A stretch of DNA of 64,000 nucleotides from Mangrovihabitans endophyticus (GCF_014646155.1 NZ_BMMX01000009.1:62001-126000); one strand, 5' to 3'. Positions 1-8,896 are shown, counted from the stretch's first letter. Numbers and translations are program-made. The notes: a model not told the origin generated them from the letters alone.

Positions 1-172
1 GACCGGTGAAGACCGTGGCGTGGCTCACCGGCGTCAGCGGGCACGAGGAGATCGTTTCCAGGAACGTCGTGCCGCCCTGGCGGATCCGCTCGATGGTGGG
101 GAAACGTCCCGAGTACGCCACGTCGGCCCGCACGGTATCGAGCGAGATGAAGAGAATGTTCGGCCGGCTCAC
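1..172 (-). CDS. Alkaline-phosphatase-superfamily hydrolase, N-terminal 57 residues (runs off window)
   Basis: Reading leftward from a GTG at 172, preceded by a good ribosome site (GGAGG), the protein begins SRPNILFISLDTVRADV. This is the first metal-binding strand of the alkaline phosphatase/sulfatase superfamily (Asp12, Asp17). The nucleophile segment follows as TPVSHATVFTG (residues 47-57). True sulfatases have C/S-x-P-x-R there, which matures to formylglycine. Here the aligned residue is Thr47 and the Arg is His51, so a phosphoesterase or phosphodiesterase chemistry is more likely than sulfate-ester hydrolysis. It lies downstream of the amino-acid hydroxylase on the same strand, with a gap of only 26 nt, so the two are probably cotranscribed. 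The C-terminal part is outside the window. Confidence 0.75.
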   Translation of the reverse strand, partial: MSRPNILFISLDTVRADVAYSGRFPTIERIRQGGTTFLETISSCPLTPVSHATVFTG

Positions 173-198
173 GGAACCTCCGTCACATCGTGGTTGAC

Positions 199-1245
199 TC
201 ACAAGGGTTTGTGCACGCGGGAGTCGCGGAATCGTGCGCACCGCGAGCGCCGCAGGTCCACGATGGAGTAGCAGCGGCGCAGCCACCGGTCCGTGCCGTC
301 ATGCGCCGGCCGGTACGCCGTGCGGCCGTGCGCAGCCAGGCGGTTGTCGATGATCAGCAAGTCCCCCGGGTGCAGGTCGGCGCCGCACAGATCACTCAGA
401 GTGAGCTCGACGAGAGCGTCCAGGGCCTGCTCTCCGGCGCGATCCAGCGCCTGCATCCCGTGCAGGTCCAGGCACCAATCGGGATCCTCGTCGGGCCCGC
501 TGAGCACGGGCATGGGCAACGAGTACCGCGGTGCGTCGCCGGCGGCGAACGAGGACGACAAGCGCACCCGGAAGCATGGCCGCCGCAACGCCTCCCGGTG
601 CCGTTCCGGCAGGGCGGGCAGCACACGCCGGGCACTGGTGAAGATGGTGAAAGCCTGCCCGGCGGGGTCGGCGCGGAGGCAGTAGAGGCTCAGGAAGTCC
701 GGTCGGTGCGGGTGGAATCCGTCCTCGGTGTGCAACTCGAGCAGGGAGCTGCCGCTGTTCTCCTGCCGCTGCTCGGCGCCGGCGACGGGGCAGACGTCTT
801 GGATCAGACGGCCGCGCTTCTCGTCGGCGTAGGAGATCACGTCACCGAGCATGCTCATCACCGCGAGCTGGACGGCGGAGGTGACGAACAGTTCCCGCCA
901 CGGCCCCTGGTGAGCGCCCTGCGGCGGGGTGTGCGGCAGGGGGTCGTCCACGGGAAGCCCGCGCACCAGCAGAATTCCCGAGGTGCTCGCGTCGCGCCGG
1001 AATCGCAACAGGCGGGTGGTCAGGACGGAGGGCATCGCGGGGGCCGCCACGGCGATCGCGTCCAGGAACGCCGGGTCGTCGAAACGGCGATCGCCGCCGG
1101 CCGCGGCCAGCGTGGCCGCCCAGTCCCGGGCCAGGCCGGTCGCGAGGTCGCGAAGCCGTCCGGCGTCCGCCGCGGTGAGCGACACGACGTCCGCGTCGGT
1201 CACCGGCGCGAGCCGCGCGAGGGACGCGGTCCGGGCTGCTGTCAT
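199..1245 (-). CDS. Fe(II)/2-oxoglutarate amino-acid beta-hydroxylase (AsnO/VioC type)
   Basis: A 348-residue member of the clavaminate synthase-like (TauD/TfdA fold) oxygenases that hydroxylate free or carrier-bound amino acids at the beta carbon. The facial triad is visible: His172 and Glu174 in LELHTEDGFHPHRPD, with the distal His306 in DNRLAAHGR. The Arg-rich segment RCYSIVDLRRSR (about 324-335) is where the 2-oxoglutarate carboxylate is normally held. AsnO and VioC share the HxE variant and a similar length. The ATG at 1245 is chosen because homology begins right after it; the frame stays open further upstream but that part resembles nothing. Its neighbours (dpgB, dpgC, P450, LuxR activator) suggest it makes a hydroxylated building block for a peptide natural product. 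The substrate (Asn, Arg, enduracididine or another) cannot be read from sequence alone. Confidence 0.85.
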   Translation of the reverse strand: MTAARTASLARLAPVTDADVVSLTAADAGRLRDLATGLARDWAATLAAAGGDRRFDDPAFLDAIAVAAPAMPSVLTTRLLRFRRDASTSGILLVRGLPVDDPLPHTPPQGAHQGPWRELFVTSAVQLAVMSMLGDVISYADEKRGRLIQDVCPVAGAEQRQENSGSSLLELHTEDGFHPHRPDFLSLYCLRADPAGQAFTIFTSARRVLPALPERHREALRRPCFRVRLSSSFAAGDAPRYSLPMPVLSGPDEDPDWCLDLHGMQALDRAGEQALDALVELTLSDLCGADLHPGDLLIIDNRLAAHGRTAYRPAHDGTDRWLRRCYSIVDLRRSRCARFRDSRVHKPL

Positions 1246-1576
1246 AAGCCGCAGAGTGCGGGACCGCCGCGATGCCGGACAACAACGACGACCACAGTTA
1301 CGCCCGGAGGTCACCCCGTAACGGCGGTTATCACGAATGCGGCCCCCGCGATTGAAGGATACGTGCGATGCCTCCTCACGGCAGAATGCGGATTCATCAC
1401 CGTCTTTCCGTGTTGCCCTTGGTGAGCTGTGGTTTCTCCGCTTCGGGGCGGTGCTGGCCGCCGACTCACCGCTTGTCATGTTCGTGGGGGATATGCATGA
1501 TTGATCGAGTCAGCCCATGTGCCGGGAATTGACGGCGTGTGGAATGATTCCGGCCTAGTTCAGGTGGAGTCTGTCC

Positions 1577-3988
1577 GTGGCAGATCAGGCTTTCTGTGCG
1601 TCCTGCGGTACGTTGTTGTCGGCCCAGCGAACAGCGAGCCGGAATGCCGCGGCAACCCGGTACTGCTCCAGCGCATGCCGGCAGCGTGCCTACCGTGACC
1701 GCGTCAAGAACGGGCCGTCGCACCCGACGACCCGGGTCATCTATCTGACCAGCTTCGTCGGCCGCACCCGGGAGCTGTCGGAACTGGCCGCCCACCGCGC
1801 CGGGACCCGCATGTTGACCCTCGTCGGACCACCCGGCGTCGGCAAGTCCCGGCTCGCCGCCGAGGTCATCGCCAAGGAGCAGAACCTCAGCCACCGCGAA
1901 TCGGTGATCATGGACCTGAGCTCGGTCCCGGACGGATGCACGACCGCCCGGGCCGTGACCATGCTGCGGGCCTCGGTCCGCCAGGGCTTGGGCGCGGCAC
2001 CCCGGGCCGGGTCGCAGCGGCGCGGTCAACTGCTGCTGCTGGACAATTGCGAACGGGTGCTGCCGGCATTCCGCCCGGCGGTCACCAGCCTGCTCGACGA
2101 CCTTCCCTCGTTGCGCCTCATCACGACCAGCCGGGAGACCTGGGGACTGCCCGGTGAGACCGCCTACTCCGTCAACGGACTGTCCCAGCCGGACATCTGT
2201 TCCGGGGACGCGGTGAGCTGGTATCTCGGTGCCGACTCCGTGCGTCTGTTCGTGCACCGGTGTGCCGCGGTCTCGCCGGACTTCCAGCTAACCGACTGCA
2301 ACGCCGGCGACGTCGCGGACATCTGCCGCATGCTCGACGGCATCCCGCTCGCTCTGGAACTCGCCGCCCAACTGATCCGGGCGTTGTCCGTGCGCGACAT
2401 CAAGGAGTTGCTGCGCGAGCAGCCCGACATCCTCAGCACCGGCTGGCGCACCGCCCAGCCGCGGCACCAGAGCTGGGCGGCCAGCCTGCGCTGGAGCTAC
2501 GACACGCTGCAGCCGGCCCAGCAGGCGCTGTTCCGGAGGCTGTCGGTGTTCTCCGGTTCGTTCAGCGGTGCCGCGGCGGTCGCGGCGTACGGCGGTCGGG
2601 AATCGCCGGATACCACCATGCGGATGATTCACAACCTGCTGGAGAAGTCGCTGGTCACCCTCGACTTCGACACCTCGGGCCCGGCACGGTTCCGGATGCT
2701 GGAGTCGATCCGTGGTTTCGGCCTGCAAGAGCTCCGGTCGGCCGCCGAGGAACCCGTGGTGGTCCGCAGACTCGTGGACTGGTTCTTGCGAGAACACACG
2801 CGACTGCTGCGCGCCCCGCTCGGCGCCTGGGAGACCGTCCGCGAACTGCGCGGGGAGCGGCACAATATCGAGAGCCTGCTCCGCCGGCTGGCGGACCACG
2901 ACGAGGAACGGTCGCTGGCGCTCACGGCGCTCCTGGCGATGATCGATCTGCATGTCGGCGACGCGCCCCGGGCGCTGCGGGCGCTTCACCGGTCCCTTCG
3001 CGAGGCGAGCACCGAGTCGCCGCACCGGGCGGCGGCCGCCGAGGCCGCCGTGGCGCTGGCCTGCTGGCTGGGCAAGGCGGAGCTTGCCCTCGAGCTCGCG
3101 CCCGACGCCGTGCGGGCGGCGCAGCACGGCGACGCCGAGGCGCAACGCGTGCGGGTCCTGCTGCTGGTGGGCCTCAGTTACGAGATGCACGGCGACCGGG
3201 CCAGCGCGCTGTCCACCCTGGTCACCTGCGCGGACCTCAGCGAACGACACGGTTCGTCGGCGTTGGCGGCGCTGTGCCGGGCGCACCTCAGCCGGCACCT
3301 GCTGCACGAGGGCCGGTACGACGATGCCGTGCGGGTTCTGCGGGAGACGCTGCCGGTGGTGCGAACGAGCGCGTCGCCGGAGCACGTGCGCGCCATCTTC
3401 AACAGCGCCGGTGCGGTCGCGCTCGCCACCGACGACGTCGCCCGCGCCAGCCGGCTGTTCCGGAGCGCCATCACGACCGGGGAGTCGGCGGTCGGGCTCT
3501 GCGACAGCGTCCTCGGACTGGCGCTGAGCGCCTATCGCGACAACCGGTTCCAGCACGCCTTCAAGCTCCTCACGGCCATCGGTGGCCGGCCGCTGCTGGC
3601 GCCTCGCCTGTTTCCCGGGTGGCGCGACGAGATCGCCGACGCGCGCAGCATCGCCACCCGGCTGCTGCCCTCGGCCGTCACCGAGAACATCCGCCGGTCC
3701 GGCGGGCTCGGCCTGCGGGATCTCACCATGCTCGCGCTCGGCCGCGACGAGGAGCCGGGGCAGGAGGCGGCGCCCGACGAAGGGGATGACGTGCTGAGCT
3801 CCCGCGAGTGGGACGTCATCGCGCTGGTGATGCGGGGGCTGCCGAACCGGCAGATCGCCCAGCAGATGCACCTGTCGGTGCGCACCGTGGAAAACCATGT
3901 TCGCAACATCCGCAGGCTGCTGGGCCTGCGCTCGCGGGCCCATGTGGCGGCTTGGGCGGCGCGCCGCAGCTCGGCGACCATCAGCTAG
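1577..3988 (+). CDS. LuxR-family ATPase activator with N-terminal zinc finger
   Basis: An 803-residue regulator. Residues 7-34 hold a CxxC...CxxxC zinc-finger-like module (Cys7, Cys10, Cys30, Cys34, followed by RQRAYR). An NB-ARC/AAA-type ATPase follows, with Walker A GPPGVGKS at about 84-91 and LLLLDN as Walker B. A TPR-like alpha-helical middle comes next, and a LuxR/FixJ helix-turn-helix lies near the C terminus (LSSREWDVIALVMRGLPNRQIAQ onward). Length and order fit the large actinobacterial LuxR/AfsR-like pathway activators. The start is GTG at 1577, seven bases after AGGTGGAG. It lies between the hydroxylase (divergent, 331-bp spacer) and dpgC (convergent, 8-bp overlap), so it is the likely cluster-situated activator. 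The ligand is unknown. Confidence 0.85.
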   Translation: MADQAFCASCGTLLSAQRTASRNAAATRYCSSACRQRAYRDRVKNGPSHPTTRVIYLTSFVGRTRELSELAAHRAGTRMLTLVGPPGVGKSRLAAEVIAKEQNLSHRESVIMDLSSVPDGCTTARAVTMLRASVRQGLGAAPRAGSQRRGQLLLLDNCERVLPAFRPAVTSLLDDLPSLRLITTSRETWGLPGETAYSVNGLSQPDICSGDAVSWYLGADSVRLFVHRCAAVSPDFQLTDCNAGDVADICRMLDGIPLALELAAQLIRALSVRDIKELLREQPDILSTGWRTAQPRHQSWAASLRWSYDTLQPAQQALFRRLSVFSGSFSGAAAVAAYGGRESPDTTMRMIHNLLEKSLVTLDFDTSGPARFRMLESIRGFGLQELRSAAEEPVVVRRLVDWFLREHTRLLRAPLGAWETVRELRGERHNIESLLRRLADHDEERSLALTALLAMIDLHVGDAPRALRALHRSLREASTESPHRAAAAEAAVALACWLGKAELALELAPDAVRAAQHGDAEAQRVRVLLLVGLSYEMHGDRASALSTLVTCADLSERHGSSALAALCRAHLSRHLLHEGRYDDAVRVLRETLPVVRTSASPEHVRAIFNSAGAVALATDDVARASRLFRSAITTGESAVGLCDSVLGLALSAYRDNRFQHAFKLLTAIGGRPLLAPRLFPGWRDEIADARSIATRLLPSAVTENIRRSGGLGLRDLTMLALGRDEEPGQEAAPDEGDDVLSSREWDVIALVMRGLPNRQIAQQMHLSVRTVENHVRNIRRLLGLRSRAHVAAWAARRSSATIS

Positions 3989-5300
3989 CGCGGCCGGCCG
4001 CGCCGGCGGTCTGCCGGCGGGTCTTGCGCAGCACGTCGTCACTGTAGGCCCGCAATGCCTGCTGGACGGCGAACTCCGCGAGGTAGCGCCGGAACTGCTC
4101 GCCGGACTCCTCCGCGAGGCACAGCATGCGCCGGTTGGCCGCGACGGCGGGATCGTCCAGATCACGCGCCGCGGCCCGTACCGCCGCGTCCATCCGGGCC
4201 GGCTCCACCACGTCGTCGAAGACGAGACCGGAGTCCGGCTCCGTGGCCTGGATCTTCCGGCCGCCGAGAATCACCCGCCGCGACCCGCGGGCGCCGAGGA
4301 ACCGGGTCAGGCGGAGATTGGCGACACCGGGGACGATGCCCTCGCGGGCGGCGGGCAGGCTGAAATAGGCATCGCTCGCCGCGATGACCCGGTCGCAGGT
4401 CAGCAGGATCTGCGCGCCGCCGCCGATGGCGAAGGTGTCGACGGCCGCGAGCCACGGTTTGTGCACCGTGCCGTGCGGCCATGGTGCCTCGGGCATGCGC
4501 AGCCCGCGCATCATCTTGCTCAGGTATCCGAGTTCCCGGCGCAGCAGAAAATCGACGAAGGAGATGCGGCCGGCCGCCAGGTCCTTCAGGTTGATGCCCG
4601 CGCTGAAGACCCGGCGGCCCCGATAGCGGGGGTGGTTCATCACTCCGCCGCGCAGCACACCGACGTGGACGGCGGGGTCCAGCAGAACGAGGTCGACGAG
4701 CGTCTCCATGTCGGCGACGTGGCGGTTGTCCTCGGCGTTGAGACAGTGCGCATTCGTGATGGTGAGGTGCCCCGTGCTGCCCTCGCGCCGCAGGGCGGCG
4801 GCCTCCAGCACCGTCTCACCGGTGCGCCGGAACTCGTCGAGCAGGGTGCGCGCCCGCGTCGTCGGGAGCAGCATGGTCTCCGTCAGATGACGGCCGGCGC
4901 GGTCCGCCGCCAGCAGGCCGCCGAACAGAATGCCCTGGTCGATCTCTCGCCCCTCGCGTTCGCTCTGGGCGCGCCGGGACTCCGCCGCCATCTGCGCGGC
5001 CGAGGGCGCGAGCCCGGGGAAGGCCTGTGCGACCGCGGTGGCGAGATCGGCGAGGGGGAGCGCCCGCGTCCGGTTCGCGGTCACCTCGTCGTACACCGCG
5101 TTCGCATGCCACCCGAGGAAGCGGTGGCGCAGGTCGCGTGCGGCGCCGTGCAGCGCGTGGGCGTGACGCCTCCGCGCGTCGTCGCGTGCCGCCGGAGCAG
5201 GCAGGGCCGCCAGTTCTTGGTCGACGCCGGTGAGATGGTCGCAGACGGCCTTGCGGTCGGCGGTGAGGTCGCCGGACAGGGCGAGGGCGCGGGTGCTCAC
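3981..5300 (-). CDS. dpgC: 3,5-dihydroxyphenylacetyl-CoA 1,2-dioxygenase (DpgC)
   Basis: A 439-residue enoyl-CoA hydratase/isomerase-superfamily protein with the long alpha-helical N-terminal region typical of DpgC. The crotonase core contains AVDTFAIGGGAQILLTCDRV and YFSLPAAREGIVPGVANLR, closely matching the cofactor-free dioxygenase of glycopeptide clusters. DpgC converts 3,5-dihydroxyphenylacetyl-CoA to 3,5-dihydroxyphenylglyoxylate, the precursor of 3,5-dihydroxyphenylglycine. The start is the GTG at 5300: its GTGA overlaps the stop of dpgB, so translation is coupled. The frame stays open up to 5672, but that stretch is the opposite-frame shadow of dpgB. Last gene of a P450-dpgB-dpgC operon. 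Confidence 0.9.
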   Translation of the reverse strand: MSTRALALSGDLTADRKAVCDHLTGVDQELAALPAPAARDDARRRHAHALHGAARDLRHRFLGWHANAVYDEVTANRTRALPLADLATAVAQAFPGLAPSAAQMAAESRRAQSEREGREIDQGILFGGLLAADRAGRHLTETMLLPTTRARTLLDEFRRTGETVLEAAALRREGSTGHLTITNAHCLNAEDNRHVADMETLVDLVLLDPAVHVGVLRGGVMNHPRYRGRRVFSAGINLKDLAAGRISFVDFLLRRELGYLSKMMRGLRMPEAPWPHGTVHKPWLAAVDTFAIGGGAQILLTCDRVIAASDAYFSLPAAREGIVPGVANLRLTRFLGARGSRRVILGGRKIQATEPDSGLVFDDVVEPARMDAAVRAAARDLDDPAVAANRRMLCLAEESGEQFRRYLAEFAVQQALRAYSDDVLRKTRRQTAGAAGRAS

Positions 5301-5863
5301 GCCGCGCCCGTGAACGGACCCGTCGCCGGCAGGGCGCGCCGTGACGCGTGCTGAGCGGGACGGACCGCCGGGTCGTCCGCGCCGACGACGTCCAGAATCC
5401 CGGCGGCCAGGAGGGCATCGGCGGACAACTCGCCCGGCAGCAGGGTCAGCCGCCGTGCTCGGGCGAGCCCGGCCTGGCGGACCAGGCGGTGCAGCAGCAT
5501 GCCGGGCCAGCCGCCGCCCGGCGGCGCACCCCAGCCGATCACCGCGCCGGGCGCGGCCGTACGCCAGTCCACGGTCAGCAGCAGCTCCAGCGCGGCGGTG
5601 GTGCAGCGACCCTCGATCCGCGCCGCGGTCGGCGCGTCCACGCCCGCCAGCCGTCGTAGCGCGTTCTCCCACTTGCTGACAACGTGCACGCTGACCGGGC
5701 CGGGCCAGTCCGGGACCGGTCCGCTGCCGCCGGTGAGCCGCACCGACAGGGCAGCGCCCGGATGCGCGGCGACCAGTGTCGGCAGACCGTCCACGCCAGC
5801 CACCAGGGCCGGGTTGAGTGGCTGTGACATGTCGAGCGTGGCGACGACCGTGTGCTGCGGCAT
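5297..5863 (-). CDS. dpgB: Enoyl-CoA hydratase-like auxiliary enzyme (DpgB)
   Basis: A 188-residue crotonase-fold protein located immediately before dpgC with a 4-nt overlap. In established Dpg pathways DpgB and DpgD assist the type III polyketide synthase DpgA in forming 3,5-dihydroxyphenylacetyl-CoA from malonyl-CoA. The sequence is divergent; the assignment rests on the shortened crotonase pattern (GAVIGWGAPPGGGWPGMLLHRLVRQAG, with later LLPGELSADALLAAGILDVVG) and on position. The ATG at 5863 is preceded by GGGGAGGACACCG, a strong ribosome site. An ATG at 5896 would overlap the P450 and lacks one. It is a little shorter than DpgB proteins I know of (about 220 residues). Confidence 0.78.
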   Translation of the reverse strand: MPQHTVVATLDMSQPLNPALVAGVDGLPTLVAAHPGAALSVRLTGGSGPVPDWPGPVSVHVVSKWENALRRLAGVDAPTAARIEGRCTTAALELLLTVDWRTAAPGAVIGWGAPPGGGWPGMLLHRLVRQAGLARARRLTLLPGELSADALLAAGILDVVGADDPAVRPAQHASRRALPATGPFTGAA

Positions 5864-5889
5864 CGGTGTCCTCCCCGCGTCGCTGGGCG

Positions 5890-7158
5890 TCACCATCGCA
5901 CCGGCAGCCGAGTCAGGCCGTACACGATGGTCGGCAGGCGGTTCGCCGTCGGCGGTGCATCCGAGGCGAGGCTCAGACGCGGGAAGCGCCGGGCCACGCG
6001 GGCCAGCAGCAGCCGGAGCTGGAGCCGGGCGAGCGACTGTCCGAGGCACTGATGCGGGCCGAATCCGAAGGCGAGGTTCGCGTGCGCCCGGCGACCCGGG
6101 TCGAAGATCTCGGCGTCGGCGCCGAACTCCGCCCGGTCGCGGTCGGCGACGGCCAGCATCACGAAGACGCCGTCACCGGCCCGCACCTGGTGGCCGCCGA
6201 CCTCGACGTCGCGGAGGGCGAGCCGCGGTGTCCCGAGCCGGATGACCGTCAGGTACCTCAGCAGTTCCTCCAGCACCGGTTCGACGGACGCGGGGTCGGT
6301 GCGCAACGCCGCAAAGTGCTCCGGGTGCCGCAGCAGCAGGAGCGTGGACAGGCTGATCATGTCGGCGGTGGTTTCGTGGCCGGCGACCTGTAGCTGCAAG
6401 ATCAGACCGGTCAGATCCTCGATGTCCGCCTGCCCGGTGTCGAGCCGGTCGGCGACGAGCCGGCCCAGCATGGTGTCCGAGCGCGTCGCCGCGGCGCTCT
6501 CGGCGCGGATCAGCGATCCCAGATGTTCACGGAGTTCCGCACGCGCGGCGAGCGCCCGCTCCGGCGGCGTGCTCCAGCCGAGCATCTGCTCTCCGCGGCG
6601 CTGGAAGAAGTCACGATCCGCGCGGGGGACGCCGAGCACGTCGCAGAGCGTCAGCGACGGCATCGGCAGGGAGACGTGACGGACGAGGTCGGCGTCCGGG
6701 CCGGCGGCCTCGAACACGTCGAGGACTTCGTCCACGGTGCCGGCGATCAGGTGCTCGACGCGGCGGACGCTCTTCATCACGAACTCGCCCGCGATCAGCC
6801 GGCGCTGGCCGGCATGCCGCCGGCCGTCCATCCAGACGAGCGCGCCGCGGCGCCAGTCCGGCGTGTCCGGCGGCGGTCCCATCGGGAGCGGGAAGCCGGG
6901 CGCGAAGACGTCCGAACTGAACGCGTCGGACCGCAGGATCTCCTTGGCGTCCTGGTAGCGGGTGAAGAGCCAGACCTGTCTGCCGGTGGGCAACCGCGCG
7001 GGAACCACCGGCGCGGCGAGCGCTGCGCGGTCCGCCGGGCCGAAGAGGCAGAACGGATCGCCTGGCGGTGACCGGAACGGGTAGCGCGCAAGGTCCTCCG
7101 AACCGGGTGTCCTGACCGGCAACGCGCTCGGGGGAACCTCCTCGGTCGGAGATGTCAC
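5890..7158 (-). CDS. Cytochrome P450
   Basis: A 422-residue bacterial class I P450. The I-helix AGHETT, the K-helix ExxR (EELLR) and the heme loop FGFGPHQCLGQ (axial Cys371) are all present, so it should be active with a ferredoxin partner encoded elsewhere. The GTG at 7158 follows GGAG at a normal distance; the longer open frame to 7326 has no such signal. The stop lies 26 nt before dpgB, so the three genes probably form one transcript. In Dpg-containing peptide clusters P450s perform beta-hydroxylation or phenol cross-linking. Family-level resemblance is to CYP105/107-like enzymes; the substrate is not identifiable here. Confidence 0.9.
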   Translation of the reverse strand: MTSPTEEVPPSALPVRTPGSEDLARYPFRSPPGDPFCLFGPADRAALAAPVVPARLPTGRQVWLFTRYQDAKEILRSDAFSSDVFAPGFPLPMGPPPDTPDWRRGALVWMDGRRHAGQRRLIAGEFVMKSVRRVEHLIAGTVDEVLDVFEAAGPDADLVRHVSLPMPSLTLCDVLGVPRADRDFFQRRGEQMLGWSTPPERALAARAELREHLGSLIRAESAAATRSDTMLGRLVADRLDTGQADIEDLTGLILQLQVAGHETTADMISLSTLLLLRHPEHFAALRTDPASVEPVLEELLRYLTVIRLGTPRLALRDVEVGGHQVRAGDGVFVMLAVADRDRAEFGADAEIFDPGRRAHANLAFGFGPHQCLGQSLARLQLRLLLARVARRFPRLSLASDAPPTANRLPTIVYGLTRLPVRW

Positions 7159-7288
7159 CGTGACTCCCTGGCGGCTCGTCGACGTGTGACCCTCATCGTC
7201 ACGACGATCCGGAAGCGGGCGAAGCGCGCAACCCGCCGTTACGCCACGCCTCGAATGCCCACGCCGGCGAGTCCCGCTGGTGGCCGGA

Positions 7289-8764
7289 TCACCCCGGGGC
7301 GATCTCCTCCAGGGTGGCCCGCGCACCCTTGTGGTGCAGCGAAGCCAGCATCGACGTGTACGTCGCGACGAACCGCTCGTTGTCCGCCAGGTCGCCGAAC
7401 AGGTCCCGGTTCTCGATGAACGCCGCCGGGTTCGCCCGCTGCCGCCGCGCCGTCTGGATCAGCGTGTCCTTGAGTCGGTCCACCACCTCGATGGGTTCGC
7501 CGTGCTCGTCGGTGCCTTCCGCGTACCGCGCCCAGGACGCGACCACCGCGGTCGCCCGCTGGATCTCGCCGCCGGAGTCCAGGTTGTGCCGGATCACCGG
7601 CAGCAGCCACTTCGGGATGCGGTCCGAGCTTTCCGCGCACAACCGCGCCACGGTGTCCTTCACCTGCGCGTTGGAGAACCGTTCGATCAGCTCGTGCCGG
7701 TACGCGTCCAGGTCGATGCCGGGCACCGGGGCCAGCGTGGGGGTGGCTTCGCGTTCCATGTACGCCAGCAGGAACCGCTCGAACAACGGGTCCTGCGCGA
7801 CGTCGTGCACGAGCCGGTACCCGGCCAGGTAACCGAAGTAGCACAGCGCCTGGTGACCGGCGTTGAGCAGGCGCAGCTTCATCAGCTCGTACGGCTCGAC
7901 GTCGGCGACCACCTGCACGCCCGCGTCGTCCAGCGGGGGCCGGCCGGCGGTGAACGAGTCCTCCAGCGCCCACTGGGTGAACGGCTCGCAGACCACCGGC
8001 CACGCGTCGTCCACGCCGAAGTGCTTGCGCACGTCCTCGCGGTCGTCGTCGGTGGTGACCGGGGTGATCCGGTCCACCATGCTGTTCGGGAACCGCACCG
8101 AGGATTGCACCCAGCGTCCCAGCTCGGGGTCGCGCAGCGTGGCGAAGGCCACGAAGCTGCGCCGGGCGGCGTGCCCGTTGCCCTGAATGTTGTCGCAGCT
8201 CATGATGGTGAACGGGGGCAGGCCGCGGGCGCGGCGCCGGGCCAGCGCCTCGATGATCAGCCCGAACGTGGTGACCGGGGTGTTGCCCGGCTGCAGGTCG
8301 TGCCGCACGTCGGGGTGGTCGGCGACGAACTCGCCGGTCACCGCGTTGATGTTGTAGCCGCCCTCGGTGACGGTCAGCGACACGATCCGTACGTCCGGGC
8401 CGGCCATCTTCTCGATGACCGCCTCCGGGTCGTCCGGGGCGAACAGGTATTCGGCGATGGAGCCGATGACCCGCGGCTCCAGGGCGCCGTCGGGGTGCTT
8501 GACCACCAGCGTGTAGAGCCCGTCCTGGGCGTCCATCGCCTGCTGCATGCGCCGGTCCGCGGGCATCACGCCGACGCCGCAGATCGCCCAGTCCAGCGCC
8601 TCGCCCTTGGTCATCAGGCGGTCCAGGTACATCGCCTGATGCGCGCGATGGAAACCACCGACCCCGAAATGCACGATGCCGACGCGCAACCGGGTGCGGT
8701 CGTACGCGGGGACCGGAAGGTCCTCCGGCAGGGATGCGAGGTTTCGGGCGTTCAGCGGCAGCAC
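7289..8764 (-). CDS. mtlK: Mannitol 2-dehydrogenase (polyol dehydrogenase family)
   Basis: A 491-residue NAD-dependent long-chain polyol dehydrogenase that oxidises mannitol to fructose or a related pair. The N-terminal nucleotide-binding segment is VGIVHFGVGGFHRAHQAMYLD. The catalytic motif KLRLLNAGH supplies the conserved Lys, Asn and His of the mannitol dehydrogenase family. Length matches the family. The GTG at 8764 is preceded by GGGAGGA five bases upstream; an ATG at 8812 has no ribosome site. It is a single gene: an aceB terminator lies upstream, and a 130-bp spacer separates it from the start of the P450 operon downstream. The exact polyol could also be arabinitol or sorbitol. Confidence 0.9.
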   Translation of the reverse strand: MLPLNARNLASLPEDLPVPAYDRTRLRVGIVHFGVGGFHRAHQAMYLDRLMTKGEALDWAICGVGVMPADRRMQQAMDAQDGLYTLVVKHPDGALEPRVIGSIAEYLFAPDDPEAVIEKMAGPDVRIVSLTVTEGGYNINAVTGEFVADHPDVRHDLQPGNTPVTTFGLIIEALARRRARGLPPFTIMSCDNIQGNGHAARRSFVAFATLRDPELGRWVQSSVRFPNSMVDRITPVTTDDDREDVRKHFGVDDAWPVVCEPFTQWALEDSFTAGRPPLDDAGVQVVADVEPYELMKLRLLNAGHQALCYFGYLAGYRLVHDVAQDPLFERFLLAYMEREATPTLAPVPGIDLDAYRHELIERFSNAQVKDTVARLCAESSDRIPKWLLPVIRHNLDSGGEIQRATAVVASWARYAEGTDEHGEPIEVVDRLKDTLIQTARRQRANPAAFIENRDLFGDLADNERFVATYTSMLASLHHKGARATLEEIAPG

Positions 8765-8824
8765 AGCGGTCCTCCCAGCGGTGTCCTGTGGGTGTGGCCC
8801 CCAGCATCGCATCCTCCGGCGTCA

Positions 8825-8839
8825 CACGTCGGAAACGTG
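8825..8839. promoter_or_regulatory. Inverted repeat CACGT-N5-ACGTG upstream of mtlK
   Basis: Perfect five-base arms around a five-base centre, 61 bp upstream of the mtlK start codon and between the aceB terminator and mtlK. This is the only good dyad in the spacer, so it is a candidate operator for the polyol gene. No binding protein is indicated. Confidence 0.35.
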
Positions 8840-8866
8840 GCGTCCGTCTCTAGGAAGATCACCAAA

Positions 8867-8896
8867 CGGGGCGCCCGGCAACCGCCGGGCGCCCCG
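8867..8896 (-). terminator. Terminator hairpin after aceB
   Basis: A 13-bp perfect stem (CGGGGCGCCCGGC) with an AACC loop, 23 bp beyond the aceB stop codon on its transcript and followed by a short TTT. It ends the aceA-aceB operon. Confidence 0.7.

Noticed and set aside
3897-5354. Long open frame on the plus strand opposite dpgC
   Set aside because: It is the high-GC shadow of dpgC; its product is Arg/Gly-rich with no family resemblance, and dpgC has clear motifs.
5301-5672. Upstream extension of dpgC
   Set aside because: The extra residues are basic low-quality sequence overlapping dpgB; the GTGA overlap start at 5300 is much better supported.
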